A DNA stretch of 64,000 bases, from assembly GCA_029204225.1 (NCBI GenBank), contig CM055101.1, forward strand, positions 46,053,906-46,117,905, written 5' to 3'. This document shows, piece after piece, positions 62,641 to 64,000 of this stretch (within the stretch, counting starts at the first letter, position 1; every line of letters starts with the position of its first letter). The notes under the pieces are model-generated. The model made no database searches, was not told where the DNA came from, and worked only from the letters and a program-made list of their open reading frames with translations. The position numbers and the translations under genes are program-made. The DNA is from Diphasiastrum complanatum. Lineage: Eukaryota > Streptophyta > Lycopodiopsida > Lycopodiales > Lycopodiaceae.

Positions 62641-63949
62641 ACAATGAGATTAGATCTAGATTTTTCAATCAAATTCTATCTCAGATCAGATATGTAAAAA
62701 CTATATCACTTGACAATAATCAAATTTCTGATTTTTGAAAAAAGGTCTTTTGATCAAGGGATTCAACACTTCTAAAATCAAGCTTTTTCAGAATCAAATA
62801 AAAAATGTAACAAAATTTCTCAGAAATTTGACAGTGGCTAGATTTGGTAGATTAGAACCTAAAAATAGTATGGGCAAAGGTTTTCTAGGCAAAGAATGAC
62901 CCGACGAAGGTTCTTCACTGCTATTTTGAAAAAAAATCATTGATCTGGCTATTTCTGACAAATCTGGTAAAGATAACCTTTGCCAATTTAATAGTGGATA
63001 AATTTTATAGAGATAAGACTAGGGTAGAACTAGCGAAGGTTATTTTAGGCGAACAGTAAGATTTTGTAACTTGGCGAGGATTAAAATGGACTTTTTGGAT
63101 GATCCTGACAGATCTAACCTTCGTCGAACTCACAAATGATGAAATACTATAATCCGAATTCTCAGAAAAGTAGGCGAAGGTTCAAGCGAAGGTTCAAGAG
63201 TGATATTGTTATTCTTGCAGAAAGGTGGCCCTTTTTGACAAAAGTAGGTCAATATGACAACTCATCTTGACTTAACATTTGCCCAACTCACTGATTATCA
63301 GAAATAGTATGTCAGACTGGCACAGACTTTGGCGAAGGTTTAGAGTTCTTCTCAGAGAACTGATATTTTTGCAGAAAGGTGTAAATTTTTCACAAAAGAT
63401 TACCAACAACTAGATGAACAGTCACTTTGGCCTTCTATTTTTGGTATTAATCTTCGTCGACCTCACAGTAGATAGATCTAAATCACACCTATGTGCAGTA
63501 AATCGGGCGAAGATTATTTTTCTGTTTTTTTGAGCTTTTTGTGGTTTTCTGATTGTTTTTGTTCTATTTTTGGAGATCTGTTGGGAATTAATGTTCGCCC
63601 TTCAATATGAAGATACTCTATATGAATTTAGTCCTACATGCAACTCGCCGAATGTTCTTTTCCAGAGAGCAAGGAGTTATCAAGTTTGATGACGAAATTG
63701 TCTTCTTCTTCACCAAATCTGCATAAATGAGCAATTTTTGTTGTTTTCTCTAATTTCTTAGATCCAAATCTGTATGGCTTTCTCTGCTCAACAATCAAAT
63801 TAGATTTCAAACAAGCAAAACCACTCAAATCAAGCAAAATAGCACCCAATCTAACCCTAAGATGCAGTTTTAACCCTACTAATGCCAAAACAAGATGCCT
63901 AAATGCAAGCTAACATCCATCCAAACATGCTGCAAACTGAAAAATTGGC
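62641..63949 (-). other. Leader of the Tat-like element with AACCTTCGC words
   Basis: A long non-coding stretch between gag and the primer site. On minus the word AACCTTCGC or close forms recurs (about 62897, 63033, 63175, 63187 and 63330). Long, repeat-bearing leaders are common in this lineage. Confidence 0.55.
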
Positions 63950-63972
63950 GCTCCCTGGCAACAACACCAAAA
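63950..63972 (-). promoter_or_regulatory. Decayed Asp-type primer-binding site
   Basis: On minus it reads TTTGGTGTTGTTGCCAGGGA. The classic Tat/Athila site is TGGCGCCGTTGCCGGGGA; every difference is a C-to-T or G-to-A at a CpG-type position. It lies two bases from the LTR end (…CCCACTACA). Confidence 0.7.
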
Positions 63973-63973
63973 T

Positions 63974-64000
63974 TGTAGTGGGCTATTTCCTATCCTTTCC
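63974..64000 (-). repeat. 5' LTR of the Tat-like element (start of it only)
   Basis: On minus the LTR ends ATAGCCCACTACA next to the primer site. The rest runs beyond the window. Confidence 0.6.

Overview
The window looks like nuclear DNA of a land plant with large, retroelement-filled introns. It carries spliced exons of one conserved housekeeping gene, tubulin-folding cofactor D (TBCD; TTN1/TFCD in plants). The rest is mostly broken Ty1/copia and Ty3/gypsy elements with plant-type primer sites (initiator-Met type TGGTATCAGAGC, plus one decayed Asp-type site), LINE pieces and one tRNA-derived SINE. The cofactor D protein diverges clearly from the Arabidopsis protein as I remember it, and the introns are very long. 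A fern, lycophyte or other non-angiosperm would fit, but that is a guess. I see no organelle, bacterial or viral genome, no tRNA or rRNA gene, and no CRISPR array.

Layout. 1-5448: upstream intron or flank of TBCD, holding a copia element on the minus strand (804-3704, one 1.09-kb LTR kept). 5449-47300: ten TBCD exons on the plus strand, giving 815 C-terminal codons with every junction GT-AG and no stop. Two introns are about 14-15 kb and one is 5.3 kb. The 8801-22914 intron holds two decayed gypsy elements, an 85-bp SINE with a 15-bp target duplication, a chromovirus with both LTRs (15315-19760), and LINE pieces on both sides of it. The 25906-31241 intron holds a second, 5'-truncated chromovirus copy with its 3' LTR and copia remains. 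The 32078-47000 intron holds an LTR element whose 5' LTR is split by stacked LINE insertions in a (TC)n tract, including a near-full-length 5-kb LINE (34457-39492). The same element's leader is split by a solo LTR with a target duplication.

47301-64000: downstream of TBCD. It holds a fragment of copia integrase, a gypsy reverse transcriptase open on the minus strand, a copia element on the minus strand (51845-55412), and a Tat/Athila-like zone (56050-64000) with integrase on plus, gag on minus, a 330-bp inverted repeat pair, and a decayed Asp-type primer site next to an LTR that runs off the window.

TBCD appears to be the only intact gene. Its product is a HEAT-repeat chaperone that handles beta-tubulin during alpha/beta dimer assembly. 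Everything else is selfish DNA at various stages of decay. The strongest unusual signal is a LINE family that ends in TC repeats and sits in TC microsatellites, stacked at least three deep in one LTR.
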